In this document: one piece after another, positions 8,509-16,267 of the stretch
Layout of the letters: each line of letters starts with the position of its first letter
How positions within the stretch are numbered: position 1 is the stretch's first letter
Source: Bacteroides sp.
GTDB lineage: Bacteria > Bacteroidota > Bacteroidia > Bacteroidales > Muribaculaceae
NCBI GenBank assembly: GCA_014802015.1
Contig: JAAVDB010000017.1
Location: 1-35,542 of the forward strand
Reading direction: 5' to 3'
DNA length: 35,542 nucleotides
Notes under the pieces: generated by a model
The model's database searches: none
What the model was told of the DNA's origin: nothing
What the model saw: the letters and a program-made list of their open reading frames with translations, nothing else
Translations under genes and position numbers: made by a program

Positions 8509-10044
8509 TCAGAGATAGAGTGACTTATTGAGCATATAGTAGACCTCGCCCATGCGGAGAGTCTGCTTGAAGCCTTCGATGGTGGTATTCTTGTCGATGT
8601 GTACCATCTCGATACCTGCTATCTCGGCATAATCCTCCCAGAACTCGGGGGTGATGTCGTAAGAGAAGCAGGAGTGATGCGTACCGCCCGCGAGAATCCA
8701 TGCCGTAGCGCCGACCTCAAAGTTGGGCATCGGTATCCACAGAGCCGATGCGACGGGGAGTTTGGGCAGAGGCTTGGACTTGATGCACTCTACATCGTTG
8801 ACGATGAGTCGGAAACGGTTGCCCATATCCACAACGGTGGCTGTGACACCCTTCTCGGGTTTGGATGTGAAGACGAGACGAGCGGTAAGGCTCTTGCGTA
8901 TGCCTATGCCGAGGAAATGCACCTCAAGGCGGGGACGCTCCTCAGCGATGAGGGGACACACCTCAAGCATGTGGGCCTGAAGGATCGAGCTCTTCTTGCC
9001 ATTGAAATTGAGTGTATAGTCCTCAAGGAACGAACATCCGCCCTTCATGCCCTGAGTCATAACCCAGAGCGTGCGGTAGAGAGCGGCCGACTTCCAGTCG
9101 CCCTCGGCACCGAATCCATAACCCTCGGCCATCAGGCGCTGGGATGCGAGGCCCGGTATCTGATCGAAACCGCGGCCCGTGGTCTCGACATTCACATCAC
9201 CGAGATCGTCAAAGTTAGTGGTAAAGCCCTTGGCTCCCTTTGCCTTGAGCACAGCACGGAGGGTCAGTTCGGCCTTGGCAGAGTTCCACACCTTGCGATA
9301 CTCCTCGGTAGACTTATCCTCAAGCTTCTTGTCATGGGCGTATAGGCGGAAATATTCAGCCACGAGGGCATCGACATCCTCATCCTTGATCGCATCGAAA
9401 TAAGGCATCAGCGAACTGAACGGCATGTAATCGACATGATAACCCATGCGGATCTCAGCCTCGACCTTGTCACCGTCGGTCACGGCCACATTATTCATCT
9501 GGTCGCCGAAACGGATGATACGCATATCCTGAGCATCGGCCCAGCCTACACATACGCGCTGCCATACGGCTATACGCTCCTGAGTGGCCTCATCCTTCCA
9601 GTAACCGGTCACGACCTTGCGTCGCACACGCATACGTGCGCATATATGTCCGAACTCGCGGTCACCGTGGGCGCTCTGGTTGAGATTCATGAAGTCCATG
9701 TCCATCTCCTTCCAGGGTATCTCAGCGTTGTACTGGGTATGGAAGTGGAGCAGAGGCTTAGCGAGAATCTTAAGTCCGTGTATCCACATCTTGGCGGGCG
9801 AGAACGTGTGCATCCATGTAATGATGCCGGCACAACGGGGATCGTTGTTGGCCGCCTTCATAATATCCTCCACCTCACGCGAAGAGTTGGCCGTGCCTTT
9901 GTAAACGATCTTGACAGGCAGATTGCCTGAGTTGTTGAGGCCATCCACCATCTCCTTTGAGTGAGCGTCAACAGCCACCACGGCATCGCCGCCATAGAGC
10001 AGCTGGGCGCCGGTCACCCACCAGATTTCATAATTTTCGTACAT
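8509..10044 (-). CDS. araA: L-arabinose isomerase
   Basis: This cytoplasmic Mn-dependent enzyme converts L-arabinose to L-ribulose. The 511-residue length fits the family. The metal and catalytic residues align with those known in E. coli AraA: E314 in GYGFGAEGDWK, E341 in SFLEDYTLNF, H358 in AHMLEVCP and the histidine pair H456/H457 in GGTHHSCFSYD. The N-terminal segment WWVTGAQLLYG is also typical. It lies between araD (33 bp upstream) and araB (9 bp downstream) on the same strand, consistent with co-transcription. No break or unusual residue is seen. Confidence 0.97.
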   Translation of the reverse strand: MYENYEIWWVTGAQLLYGGDAVVAVDAHSKEMVDGLNNSGNLPVKIVYKGTANSSREVEDIMKAANNDPRCAGIITWMHTFSPAKMWIHGLKILAKPLLHFHTQYNAEIPWKEMDMDFMNLNQSAHGDREFGHICARMRVRRKVVTGYWKDEATQERIAVWQRVCVGWADAQDMRIIRFGDQMNNVAVTDGDKVEAEIRMGYHVDYMPFSSLMPYFDAIKDEDVDALVAEYFRLYAHDKKLEDKSTEEYRKVWNSAKAELTLRAVLKAKGAKGFTTNFDDLGDVNVETTGRGFDQIPGLASQRLMAEGYGFGAEGDWKSAALYRTLWVMTQGMKGGCSFLEDYTLNFNGKKSSILQAHMLEVCPLIAEERPRLEVHFLGIGIRKSLTARLVFTSKPEKGVTATVVDMGNRFRLIVNDVECIKSKPLPKLPVASALWIPMPNFEVGATAWILAGGTHHSCFSYDITPEFWEDYAEIAGIEMVHIDKNTTIEGFKQTLRMGEVYYMLNKSLYL

Positions 10045-10077
10045 AGTGATATAGTATTTTAAGTTGTTTATTACTGA

Positions 10078-10767
10078 TTATTTCTGCCCGTAATATGCCC
10101 CCGGGCCATGTTTGCGGTTAAAATGCTTCTCGATGAGGAGCGGATTCATCGTCAACGCGGGATTGACCTGATAGGCGATGAAGGCCATCTTGGCCACCTG
10201 CTCCATGACCACGGCGTTGTGCACAGCGTCATGCGGATTCTTGCCCCATGCGAACGGACCGTGATTCTTGACGAGGACTCCGGGGGTATGCATTGGATTC
10301 AATCCATCGAAACGGCGGATGATGACATTGCCCGTCTCAAGTTCATAGTCGCCCTTGACCTCAGCCTCAGTCATGTCGGGAGTGCAAGGGATAGCATTAT
10401 GGAAATAGTCGGCGTGGGTCGTACCTATATTCGGCAGATCGATACCGGCCTGTGACCAAGCCGTAGCGTAGGTGGAATGTGTGTGGACGACTCCGCCGAT
10501 TTCGGGAAATGCGCGGTAGAGCGCGAGATGCGTGGGTGTATCGGACGATGGTTTGAGCGATCCCTCCACACGTTCGCCCGTAAGGAGGTCGACTACTACC
10601 ATGTCGTCGGGTGTCATCTCGTCATAATCCACACCGCTGGGCTTGATGACCACCAGGCCTTTCTCACGGTCTATACCGGAGACATTGCCCCATGTGAATA
10701 TCACGAGTCCGTGCTTTACCAGGTCAACATTGGCCCGATAGACGGTTTCCTTAAGTTCTTCAAGCAT
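10078..10767 (-). CDS. araD: L-ribulose-5-phosphate 4-epimerase
   Basis: It converts L-ribulose-5-phosphate to D-xylulose-5-phosphate, which enters the pentose phosphate pathway. The 229-residue protein is a class II aldolase-fold enzyme. Zinc ligands H95 and H97 ([12 protein letters not shown]) and H169 ([11 protein letters not shown]) are present, as are acidic D76 and D120 (THADYF) and a C-terminal tyrosine pair at 225-226. The early motif [10 protein letters not shown] also fits. The gene lies 56 bp after araR and 33 bp before araA. The araR-araD gap is AT-rich and contains TAACTTTC, one base from a -7 box, so a minor internal promoter is possible. Confidence 0.96.
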   Translation of the reverse strand: MLEELKETVYRANVDLVKHGLVIFTWGNVSGIDREKGLVVIKPSGVDYDEMTPDDMVVVDLLTGERVEGSLKPSSDTPTHLALYRAFPEIGGVVHTHSTYATAWSQAGIDLPNIGTTHADYFHNAIPCTPDMTEAEVKGDYELETGNVIIRRFDGLNPMHTPGVLVKNHGPFAWGKNPHDAVHNAVVMEQVAKMAFIAYQVNPALTMNPLLIEKHFNRKHGPGAYYGQK

Positions 10768-10823
10768 CGATACAGGTGTTTTTAGAAAGTTATTTAAGAA
10801 TATATTTCATTAATTTAACGGTG

Positions 10824-11498
10824 TCAGATCCTGAATTTAGGGTCGGAATGATACCGTGAATCATTGAATCTGTACAGTGACGCCCCCCTCCGGGATGAAG
10901 TCTTGTCGATGAGATCGGTCTTCTCGATACAGGCCGTCTCGGCAACCCGTTTGCGAAAGTTGCGTTTGTCGATCGGCTCGCCGAGTATCGTCTCATGGAG
11001 CGTCTGCAACTGAGACAGCGTAAACAGCTCAGGCAGAAGGTTGAAGCCTATCGGCTCTGTGGAAAATTTACGCCTTATCAGTTCGAGTGTGCGACTCACC
11101 ATTTCGGGATGGTCAAATCCCAGCTGAGGCAGGGTGTCGACAGGCACCCATGATGCGTTATGGTTCGCGAGCAGCTGCGGATCATACTCACCGGGTCCGA
11201 GCAGAGCATAATAGGCTATGGATATAACCCTCTCACCGGGGTCACGGTTCACGGCTCCGAACGCGCCGACCTGCTCCATATACACATTCTCCAGTCCGGT
11301 CAGCTGCCTGAGCACACGCCTGGCAGCATCATCGGCACTCTCGTCAGTCTGGACAAATCCGCCCATTACCGACCATTTGCCCCTCTCCGGTTCGAAATCG
11401 CGTCTGGTGAGGAGCAGACACAACTGCCCCTCGACCAGACCGAATATTATGCAGTCGACGGCGACATAGAATTTAGGATTATCGCTGTAGAAAGCCAT
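10824..11498 (-). CDS. araR: AraR, Nudix-fold arabinose repressor with winged helix
   Basis: The protein has an N-terminal Nudix fold (about 1-145) and a C-terminal winged-helix part (about 150-224, with LFTLSQLQTLHETIL). The Nudix box is at G47-L69, but the catalytic signature is broken: where active enzymes have REUxEExGU, this has RVLRQLTGL, so the two metal-binding glutamates are Q and L. This is what is known for AraR of Bacteroides, a Nudix-derived regulator that binds arabinose and DNA and does not hydrolyse nucleotides. Its place inside the arabinose operon, 9 bp after the symporter gene, supports autoregulation. The predicted operator is the palindrome at 14467-14489. Most pipelines would call it a NUDIX hydrolase, which the residues argue against. 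Confidence 0.9.
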   Translation of the reverse strand: MAFYSDNPKFYVAVDCIIFGLVEGQLCLLLTRRDFEPERGKWSVMGGFVQTDESADDAARRVLRQLTGLENVYMEQVGAFGAVNRDPGERVISIAYYALLGPGEYDPQLLANHNASWVPVDTLPQLGFDHPEMVSRTLELIRRKFSTEPIGFNLLPELFTLSQLQTLHETILGEPIDKRNFRKRVAETACIEKTDLIDKTSSRRGASLYRFNDSRYHSDPKFRI

Positions 11499-11507
11499 GA
11501 GCTGTTA

Positions 11508-13217
11508 TTACCAGAAATATATGTAGAAGGCTACAGTGATGCCGAGGATAATGACTGTATTGATCACATCCCATGCACCCCAGCTGGCACGTGTAGCAGC
11601 GATCTGTTCAGGTGTCGAGGTGCCGAATACCAGACCCTGTATCTTCTTCTCGTCAGGAGCCGGTGTGCAGAGCGACACGAGGAAACCGACTGCAAGACAG
11701 AACAGCAGCATCCATCCGCAGAAGAACAACCAGTTCTCCTCATAGAAAATCGACTGGAAGAGTCCCGGATCAGCAGTCGTGCCCGGCTCTATACCCTGGT
11801 TGGAGTAGAAAATCTTGGCACCGAGACGGGTCAGACCGATAATCAGGCCTGACAGGAGTGCCCACATGCCGCCCTGAGCCGATGCACGTTTCCACACGAT
11901 ACCGATGAGGAACGCGGCTGCGATACCGGGCGCGAGGACTGACTGCACATCCTGTAGATACAGATAGAGTACGTCACCGATAGAACGCATCACGGGTATC
12001 CAGAGTATGCCGAGAACCACGATGACTACAGTAGCGGCCTGACCGATACGCACCAGTTTCTTAGGATCGGTGTCGGGCTTGAAACGCTGATAGAAGTCGA
12101 TGGTGAAGAGTGCGGCAGATGAGTTGAACAACGATGCGAGCGATGACATCAGGGCGGCCAGGATGCCGCACACGATCAGGCCCTTGACACCGGCAGGGAG
12201 CAGTTTGGCTACGAGCGTGGGGAATGCCGCGTCAGAATTGACATTACCGTTGGCAAGCATCGGGAGGAAACCCTCGCCACCGGCCGCCACCACATTCTGA
12301 TGTATAGCAAATGCGATCATACCGGGGATGAGGAACAGGAACACGGGTAGCAGTTTGAGATATGCACCGAAGATCGTGCCGCGGCGCGCCTCCTTCTCGT
12401 CTTTGCCTGACAGCACGCGCTGTACGATAAACTGATCGGTACACCAGTACCAGAATCCGATCACTGCCGAGCCGATAAGAGCACCGAGCCAGGGATACTG
12501 CGGGTCACCGTTATCACGGATGAGATTGACCATCGAGTCACCGTATTCATTGACCTCGACAGCCGAGCAGATACGCATCATCTCATCCCATCCGCCCAGT
12601 TCCTTAAGACCGAGCACAAGGATTATGAGTGAGCCGAGAAGCAGTATCGGGGTCTGGAGCACTGAAGTGTAGAGCACCGATTTCATACCGCCGAAGATGG
12701 TGTAGAGCGCCGTGATGAGCACGAGTCCGACAGCCGCGATCCAGAAGAAGTCGATGCCCCACAATGTGTCGATGCCGAACACCTGCTGGAACACCAGTCC
12801 GCCGGCATAGACAGTCACCGCCACCTTGGTCAGCACATAGCTGATCAGTGATATAGTGGCAAGGATGGTGCGTGACTGGGGATTGAAACGACGCTCAAGA
12901 AACTCAGGCATCGTATAGACCATCGAACGTGTATAGAACGGCACGAATACCCATCCGAGCAGGAGTATCATCCAGCCCTGAATCTCCCAATGCGCCATCG
13001 CCATGCCTGAGGATGCGCCCGAGCCGGCAAGTCCGATCAAGTGTTCCGAACCGATATTTGATGCAAAAATCGATGCGCCGATGGCGATCCAGGTCGCATC
13101 CTTACCGCCGAGGAAGTAGTCGGCGGCATTATTCTGTTTCTGCTTCATAACCCATACGATGATACCGATAAGGGCCACGAAGAAGATAGCTATGACAATC
13201 CAGTCAAGTGTAGCCAT
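11508..13217 (-). CDS. Sodium/solute symporter (SSS family), probable arabinose importer
   Basis: The 569-residue protein has about 14 hydrophobic helices and the features of the SSS (SGLT-like) family. These include FLGGKDATWIAIGASIFASN near residue 35, the segment GSEHLIGLAGSGA, the phrase MVYTMPEFLERRF and the region GVKGLIVCGILAALMSSLAS around residue 345. These transporters use the sodium gradient to bring sugars across the inner membrane. The substrate is inferred to be L-arabinose from its place between galM (31 bp upstream) and araR (9 bp downstream). Galactose or xylose transport cannot be excluded from sequence alone. The C-terminal region 515-569 has one further helix ending FYIYFW. 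Confidence 0.92.
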   Translation of the reverse strand: MATLDWIVIAIFFVALIGIIVWVMKQKQNNAADYFLGGKDATWIAIGASIFASNIGSEHLIGLAGSGASSGMAMAHWEIQGWMILLLGWVFVPFYTRSMVYTMPEFLERRFNPQSRTILATISLISYVLTKVAVTVYAGGLVFQQVFGIDTLWGIDFFWIAAVGLVLITALYTIFGGMKSVLYTSVLQTPILLLGSLIILVLGLKELGGWDEMMRICSAVEVNEYGDSMVNLIRDNGDPQYPWLGALIGSAVIGFWYWCTDQFIVQRVLSGKDEKEARRGTIFGAYLKLLPVFLFLIPGMIAFAIHQNVVAAGGEGFLPMLANGNVNSDAAFPTLVAKLLPAGVKGLIVCGILAALMSSLASLFNSSAALFTIDFYQRFKPDTDPKKLVRIGQAATVVIVVLGILWIPVMRSIGDVLYLYLQDVQSVLAPGIAAAFLIGIVWKRASAQGGMWALLSGLIIGLTRLGAKIFYSNQGIEPGTTADPGLFQSIFYEENWLFFCGWMLLFCLAVGFLVSLCTPAPDEKKIQGLVFGTSTPEQIAATRASWGAWDVINTVIILGITVAFYIYFW

Positions 13218-13248
13218 AATTCTGTGTCTGTTTTTATGATATTATTAT

Positions 13249-14400
13249 TTATTGAGCAAAGAATTTAAATACCGTGTGGCTCGAATAGGTCTCGCCGGGA
13301 CGCAGCATGACCGAAGGCCACTGAGGCTTGTTGGGCGAATCGGGATAGTGCTGTGTCTCAAGCGCCAAACCTGTGCGCTGCTCATACACGACTCCGTTCT
13401 TTCCCTTGACTGTCCCGTCAAGGAAATTGCCTGAATAGAACTGTACACCGGGTTCGTCGGTATAGACATTCATACCGATACCGCTCTCGGGGCTGTACAG
13501 CACCACTGCCACATTGTTTATATCACCATTGTTGTCAAGCGCCCAGTTATGGTCATAACCGTTGCCGTTCTTGAGCTGTTCGTATTCATACTTATTGATG
13601 TCATCGCCGAGTCTGCGCGGGATGCTGAAGTCCATCGGTGTGCCGGCCACGGGTAGAATCTCGCCGGTAGTCATGAATGTCGAATCGACGGGAGTGAATC
13701 CGGATGCGTAGATGTAGAGTGTATGATCGGTTACGGGAACAGTAGGATCACCGCTCAGATTGAAATAGGAATGATTGGTGAGATTGATCACTGTCGGTTT
13801 GTCAGTGACAGCGCTATAAGTGATATCAAGCTTATTGTCGGGGAGAGCCGTATAGGTGACCGTAGCCTTCACATTGCCGGGAAAACCGTTATCACCGTCG
13901 GGCGAATCCATGGTCAGCACGAGGGTGGAATCGTTGGGTTGTTCGGCAGAATACACCTGATATTGCCATCCCGTAGGTCCGCCATGAAGAGTGTGACCGA
14001 AATTATTGACGGGAAGCTGTATAGTATCACCGTCGATAGTGATACGTCCATGATCGATACGGTTGGCGTAACGGCCTATCGCAGCTCCGAAATCGGTCTG
14101 ATTATTCTCGGGAAAGTATGCCTGGATGCTGTCGAAGCCCAGCACGACGTCACGCATTTCACCCTTACGGTCGGGCACCGTGAGCGCCACGATACGACCG
14201 CCATAGTTGGTGACGGCGACTTCCATACCGCCACTACTCCTGAGTGAATAGAGCGCTACAGGCTTGCCGTCGACTTCGGTCACGAATTTTTCAGGATTGA
14301 TACCGGCTATCAGCTCTGTGTCAGCTGACTGACGGCCTGCACATGAGGCAAGGGCTAAAGCAACACCTGATGCAAGAGCCACAAGTTGATGATTATTCAC
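13249..14400 (-). CDS. galM: Aldose 1-epimerase (mutarotase), lipoprotein
   Basis: It interconverts alpha and beta anomers of aldoses, here probably arabinose before uptake or isomerisation. The N-terminus carries a lipobox LALASC with the lipidated cysteine at C20, so the enzyme is predicted to be anchored at the periplasmic side of a membrane. The GalM fold follows from about residue 35. Signature residues are the substrate histidines in GHTLHGG (H136, H139), the catalytic acid H210 in NLTNHSYFNL and the catalytic base E348 in GLALETQHYPDSPN. Motif IGRYANRI at 108 is also typical. It is the first gene of the arabinose operon, 31 bp before the symporter, in the same role as the araM-type genes of other Bacteroidetes arabinose loci. 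Confidence 0.95.
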   Translation of the reverse strand: MNNHQLVALASGVALALASCAGRQSADTELIAGINPEKFVTEVDGKPVALYSLRSSGGMEVAVTNYGGRIVALTVPDRKGEMRDVVLGFDSIQAYFPENNQTDFGAAIGRYANRIDHGRITIDGDTIQLPVNNFGHTLHGGPTGWQYQVYSAEQPNDSTLVLTMDSPDGDNGFPGNVKATVTYTALPDNKLDITYSAVTDKPTVINLTNHSYFNLSGDPTVPVTDHTLYIYASGFTPVDSTFMTTGEILPVAGTPMDFSIPRRLGDDINKYEYEQLKNGNGYDHNWALDNNGDINNVAVVLYSPESGIGMNVYTDEPGVQFYSGNFLDGTVKGKNGVVYEQRTGLALETQHYPDSPNKPQWPSVMLRPGETYSSHTVFKFFAQ

Positions 14401-14466
14401 GTTGTAATGTAATTATGTATGATTATTGATTAGATTATCCGGCATTAAGGTAATAACGGCTGAATT

Positions 14467-14489
14467 ATAAGTGTAAAAGTTACACTTAT
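14467..14489. promoter_or_regulatory. Candidate AraR operator (23-bp palindrome)
   Basis: ATAAGTGTAA at 14467-14476 and TTACACTTAT at 14480-14489 are perfect inverted copies around AAG. The site lies just downstream of the predicted ara start point near 14493, where a bound repressor would block the polymerase. It is the best palindrome in the region of the promoter, and the regulator gene is in the same operon. The assignment to AraR is inference. Confidence 0.7.
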
Positions 14490-14499
14490 TTTTATTTGC

Positions 14500-14531
14500 C
14501 AAAATTACAGCTAATTAGGTGTATTACCAAA
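14500..14531 (-). promoter_or_regulatory. Promoter of the arabinose operon
   Basis: On the minus strand TTTG (plus-strand CAAA at 14528-14531) is followed after exactly 20 bp by TAATTTTG (14500-14507). This is a full match to the Bacteroidetes sigma-ABfr consensus. The start point would be near 14493, giving a leader of about 93 nt. Confidence 0.75.
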
Positions 14532-14540
14532 TAAAAAAAC

Positions 14541-14554
14541 ATGTTATATAACAT
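14541..14554. promoter_or_regulatory. Perfect 14-bp palindrome upstream of the ara -33 box
   Basis: ATGTTATATAACAT is fully self-complementary and ends 10 bp upstream of the -33 TTTG. Its centre is about 54 bp before the predicted start, a common place for an activator. In Bacteroides arabinose use depends on a CRP-family activator (Cur); that this is its site is a guess. Confidence 0.45.
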
Positions 14555-14576
14555 ATTTTCTCACCTACTTTATCTA

Positions 14577-14633
14577 AGACCCCGTTCCCACCTTAGATTT
14601 ACATCGGCAAATCTAAGGTGGGAAACGGGGTCT
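14577..14633. repeat. Long inverted repeat (24-bp stem with one bulge) between divergent promoters
   Basis: The arm 14577-14600 (AGACCCCGTT, then CCCACCTTAGATTT) pairs with 14609-14633 along its full length, with one extra A on the right side and an 8-nt loop. No T run follows on either strand. It lies outside both predicted transcripts, since the ara start is near 14493 and the purB start near 14677. Confidence 0.85.
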
Positions 14634-14662
14634 AACATGATGGTCATATCAACACTTTTTAT

Positions 14663-14670
14663 TAACTTTG
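14663..14670 (+). promoter_or_regulatory. Candidate -7 box of the purB transcript
   Basis: TAACTTTG fits TAnnTTTG, 46 bp before the purB ATG. The -33 position near 14639 reads GATG and is a poor match. Confidence 0.5.
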
Positions 14671-14716
14671 CAGAAATATTATTCAAAAAAAATACGCAAC
14701 ACAAAGTCATACCGAT

Positions 14717-16060
14717 ATGAATCTAACCGAGCTCACAGCCATCTCGCCCGTCGACGGGCGCTATCGCAACAAGTGCGAACGTCTTGACGAATACTTCTCG
14801 GAATATGCCCTGATACGCTATCGTGTCAAGGTCGAGGTAGAATATTTCATCGCTCTGTGCGAACTGCCGCTCGGCCCGCTCGCGTCGGTTGACCATAGTG
14901 TGTTTGAGTCTCTGCGCGACATCTACCGCAACTTTACCGTCGAGGATGCCGCCCGCATCAAGGAGATCGAGAGCGTGACCAATCACGATGTCAAGGCCGT
15001 CGAGTATTTCCTCAAGGAGCGTTTCGATGCACTCGGACTTGAGGCTCATAAGGAATTTATCCACTTCGGCCTCACCTCACAGGACATCAACAACACCGCC
15101 GTGCCCATGTCGATTGCCGACGCCGTGCGTGACGTCTACCGTCCGCGGCTCGTCGAGATGATCGAGCACCTTGAGGCACGTGCCGACGAGTGGTATGACA
15201 TACCAATGCTCGCCAAGACTCACGGTCAGCCCGCCTCCCCCACCCGTCTGGGCAAGGAAATCAAAGTATTCTCCTATCGTCTTCGCCGTCAGCTCGACAT
15301 GCTTGACAGCGTGCACATCAGCGGCAAGTTCGGTGGCGCGACAGGCAACTTCAACGCCCACCTCTGTGCCTTCCCCGAAGTGGACTGGCGTAAATTCGGT
15401 GCGGAGTTCCTGAGCGGCAAGCTCAGCATCGAGCGCGAGGAGTATACCACCCAGATCTCCAACTACGATAATCTCGCAGCACTCTTCGACGCGTTCGCAC
15501 GCATCAACGACATCATCCTCGACCTCGACCGCGACATGTGGATGTACATCTCGATGGAATACTTCAAGCAGAAGATCAAGGCCGGCGAGGTAGGATCGTC
15601 AGCCATGCCCCACAAGGTCAATCCCATCGACTTCGAGAACTCGGAGGGTAACATCGGCATAGCCAACGCCCTGTTCAAACATCTGGCCGGCAAGCTCCCC
15701 GTGTCACGTCTGCAGCGCGACCTGACCGACTCGACCGTGCTACGCAACATCGGCGTGCCTATGGCCAACACTCTTATCGCCATCGCGTCGACCATGAAGG
15801 GACTCGGCAAACTGCTGCTCAACCGTGCCGCCATCGACGCAGACCTCGATAATACCTGGAGCGTGGTCGCCGAGGCCATCCAGACCGTACTGCGCCGTGA
15901 GGGCTATCCCAAACCTTACGAGACACTCAAGGCCCTCACCCGCACCAATACCGCGGTCACCGCCGAGAGCATTTCGGCATTCATCGACACCCTCGAAGTG
16001 TCACCCGAGGTCAAGGAGGAGCTGCGTCGCCTCTCGCCCCATTCCTACACCGGATATTGA
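14717..16060 (+). CDS. purB: Adenylosuccinate lyase
   Basis: This cytoplasmic enzyme acts twice in purine synthesis: it splits SAICAR to AICAR and adenylosuccinate to AMP, releasing fumarate. The 447-residue protein belongs to the fumarase/aspartase superfamily. The family signature loop GSSAMPHKVNPIDFEN spans 293-308 with catalytic serine S295. The histidine motif KTHGQPASPTRLGKE has H169, and LTSQDINNTA lies at 119-128. The N-terminal SPVDGRYR at 10-17 is the usual PurB start, which supports the ATG chosen. It heads a same-strand row with the small membrane protein, dxs, trkA and trkH. Confidence 0.97.
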   Translation: MNLTELTAISPVDGRYRNKCERLDEYFSEYALIRYRVKVEVEYFIALCELPLGPLASVDHSVFESLRDIYRNFTVEDAARIKEIESVTNHDVKAVEYFLKERFDALGLEAHKEFIHFGLTSQDINNTAVPMSIADAVRDVYRPRLVEMIEHLEARADEWYDIPMLAKTHGQPASPTRLGKEIKVFSYRLRRQLDMLDSVHISGKFGGATGNFNAHLCAFPEVDWRKFGAEFLSGKLSIEREEYTTQISNYDNLAALFDAFARINDIILDLDRDMWMYISMEYFKQKIKAGEVGSSAMPHKVNPIDFENSEGNIGIANALFKHLAGKLPVSRLQRDLTDSTVLRNIGVPMANTLIAIASTMKGLGKLLLNRAAIDADLDNTWSVVAEAIQTVLRREGYPKPYETLKALTRTNTAVTAESISAFIDTLEVSPEVKEELRRLSPHSYTGY

Positions 16061-16078
16061 TCCCTACCCTCTGAACTT

Positions 16079-16267
16079 ATGCCTACATCCTATAAGATCC
16101 GATTCGTCTTTCTGGCCGCTCTGTGGCTCCTGCTCTGCTACATGGTCATCGCCTCCCAGCCGATAACGCCGTGGGTGGTGTTTGTCATCGTGGCGTCAGG
16201 CATAGTGGTGTGGGTACCATTATATAAGAAGTATATCAAGAATGGAAAAGGAAAAGACGAACGCTGA
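16079..16267 (+). CDS. Small two-helix membrane protein of unknown function
   Basis: This 62-residue protein has two hydrophobic segments, about 9-26 and 32-48, separated by the short turn QPITPW. A strongly basic tail, [13 protein letters not shown], should face the cytoplasm. I do not recognise a family. It starts 18 bp after purB and its last 26 bp overlap the start of dxs in another frame, so translation of the two may be coupled. The position between two housekeeping genes and clean hydrophobic pattern argue that it is real. Confidence 0.7.
   Translation: MPTSYKIRFVFLAALWLLLCYMVIASQPITPWVVFVIVASGIVVWVPLYKKYIKNGKGKDER

Larger units (their letters stand above)
14401..14716. other. Divergent control region between the ara operon and purB
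   Basis: This 316-bp AT-rich spacer holds, from left to right, the ara leader, a 23-bp palindrome (14467-14489), the ara promoter (14500-14531), a 14-bp perfect palindrome (14541-14554), a long inverted repeat (14577-14633) and the purB -7 box (14663-14670). I see no open reading frame in it. Confidence 0.8.

Noticed and set aside
8599-9345. 248-codon plus-strand open frame
   Set aside because: Fully antisense to araA, which has all its catalytic residues; composition follows the complement of a GC-rich gene.
10824-11498. Active NUDIX hydrolase
   Set aside because: The two key glutamates of the Nudix box are replaced and the gene lies in the arabinose operon, so AraR is the better call.
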